From Elusimicrobiota bacterium (GTDB lineage: Bacteria; Elusimicrobiota; Elusimicrobia; Elusimicrobiales; UBA9959), in assembly GCA_012517285.1 (NCBI GenBank), contig JAAYVG010000034.1, positions 1 through 41,482 on the forward strand: a DNA stretch of 41,482 nucleotides. Direction: 5' to 3'. The notes under the pieces were generated by a model, which was not told the DNA's origin, did no database searches, and saw only the letters and a program-made list of their open reading frames with translations. Within the stretch, counting starts at the first letter, position 1; every line of letters begins with the position of its first letter. Shown piece by piece: positions 41,181 through 41,482 of this stretch. A program made the position numbers and the translations under genes.

Positions 41181-41482
41181 ATGAGTGTATTATCAAGAAA
41201 AAAGAACATAAAAGAAATAATTATTTCTTATAGCTTTATCAATGAGGAAGATTATTCAAAATACTTGGAACTTGCTAAAAAAGAAAATACTAATTTGATT
41301 GCATATCTGTGTGAAAAAAAGATTATAGATGAGATAAAATATCTGAAGATTCTTGCTATGGAGTGGGGCTTTAAGCCAGTTGATCTGACGAAGATAGAAC
41401 CGACTCCTGATGTGCTTTCAATAATTCCTGAAGCTGTAAGCAGAAAAAATTTATGTATTGCTTTTGCTAAAAAGGACAACAC
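41181..41482 (+). CDS. PilB/GspE-type secretion ATPase, N-terminal part (runs off the right edge)
   Basis: An open frame from ATG 41181 continues to the window end, about 100 residues (MSVLSRKKNIKEIIISYSFI...). The region from AYLCEKKIIDEIKYLKILAM through PDVLSIIPEAVSRKNLCIAF matches the MshEN/GspE N-terminal domain of PilB and GspE (usual form IPEELARKYxxxPxxxx). The ATPase domain itself is outside the window. It would power assembly of pili such as those built from the pilins at 2928 and 5848. Type IV pilus versus type II secretion cannot be decided. Confidence 0.82.
   Translation, partial: MSVLSRKKNIKEIIISYSFINEEDYSKYLELAKKENTNLIAYLCEKKIIDEIKYLKILAMEWGFKPVDLTKIEPTPDVLSIIPEAVSRKNLCIAFAKKDN

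Overview
This is an AT-rich chromosomal segment of a diderm bacterium. The outer membrane is implied by an LptE-type lipoprotein in a leuS-lptE-holA string. The organism has type IV pilin-like proteins and the start of a PilB/GspE-type ATPase gene at the right edge. It carries most of an anaerobic lysine-fermentation pathway, glycogen genes, and a full set of ordinary housekeeping genes. The pilin N-termini, the PNPF/FlgD-like tail of the subtilase and the unusual EF-P loop remind me of Elusimicrobiota or a neighbouring candidate phylum. That placement is an impression from sequence style, not a demonstrated result.

Layout. Positions 1-20258 are all on the minus strand. Reading in the direction of transcription, this part begins with acylphosphatase, a sigma-70 factor and apt, then tRNA-Arg. 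A TPR membrane protein and a YbjT-like reductase follow. Next is an envelope string: M23 peptidase, bactofilin, SurA-N protein, ABC ATPase and permease, polysaccharide deacetylase, and an SPL-like radical SAM protein. A DUF948-like protein, a cNMP-binding protein, an AI-2E-type transporter and YjbQ come next, followed by tRNA-Pro. A well-formed promoter then precedes the lysine block: pilin, CoA-transferase A and B, kce, a second pilin, kdd and kamA. The block ends in a truncated coiled-coil gene. Positions 20640-21430 are on the plus strand (tRNA-Phe, CheY-like regulator, rpsT). Positions 21405-32639 return to the minus strand: thyX with an HlyD-like protein, a chlorite-dismutase-family protein, then glgC, GH57, phoH, ybeY, leuS, lptE and holA. 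A two-gene plus-strand pair (NagZ-like GH3 and an SSS symporter) faces a minus-strand secreted HExxH protein. The right end is plus strand: YtxH protein, efp, HAD phosphatase, SpoVG-like secreted protein, subtilase, DUF192 protein and the start of pilB/gspE.

How the genes fit together. KamA makes beta-lysine, Kdd and Kce act later in the same pathway, and the CoA-transferase pair handles the acetoacetate produced. The two beta-lysine 5,6-aminomutase subunits and 3-aminobutyryl-CoA ammonia-lyase are not in the window. Two paralogous pilin genes are interleaved with these catabolic genes, which is unusual. The M23/bactofilin and GH3/symporter sets point to cell-wall shaping and recycling. GlgC with GH57 points to glycogen metabolism.

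The least explained material is between genes. At least eight spacers hold degenerate tandem arrays with a strict 7-nt period, in a CAGTGAT class and a GTCAGAA class. Beside two of these arrays sit inverted, perfectly identical copies of a 73-bp nested palindrome, 14.7 kb apart. One array pair brackets tRNA-Arg. Several proteins have a changed diagnostic residue: EF-P (tip loop), YbeY (third metal His to Asp) and the chlorite-dismutase-family protein (proximal heme His to Arg).
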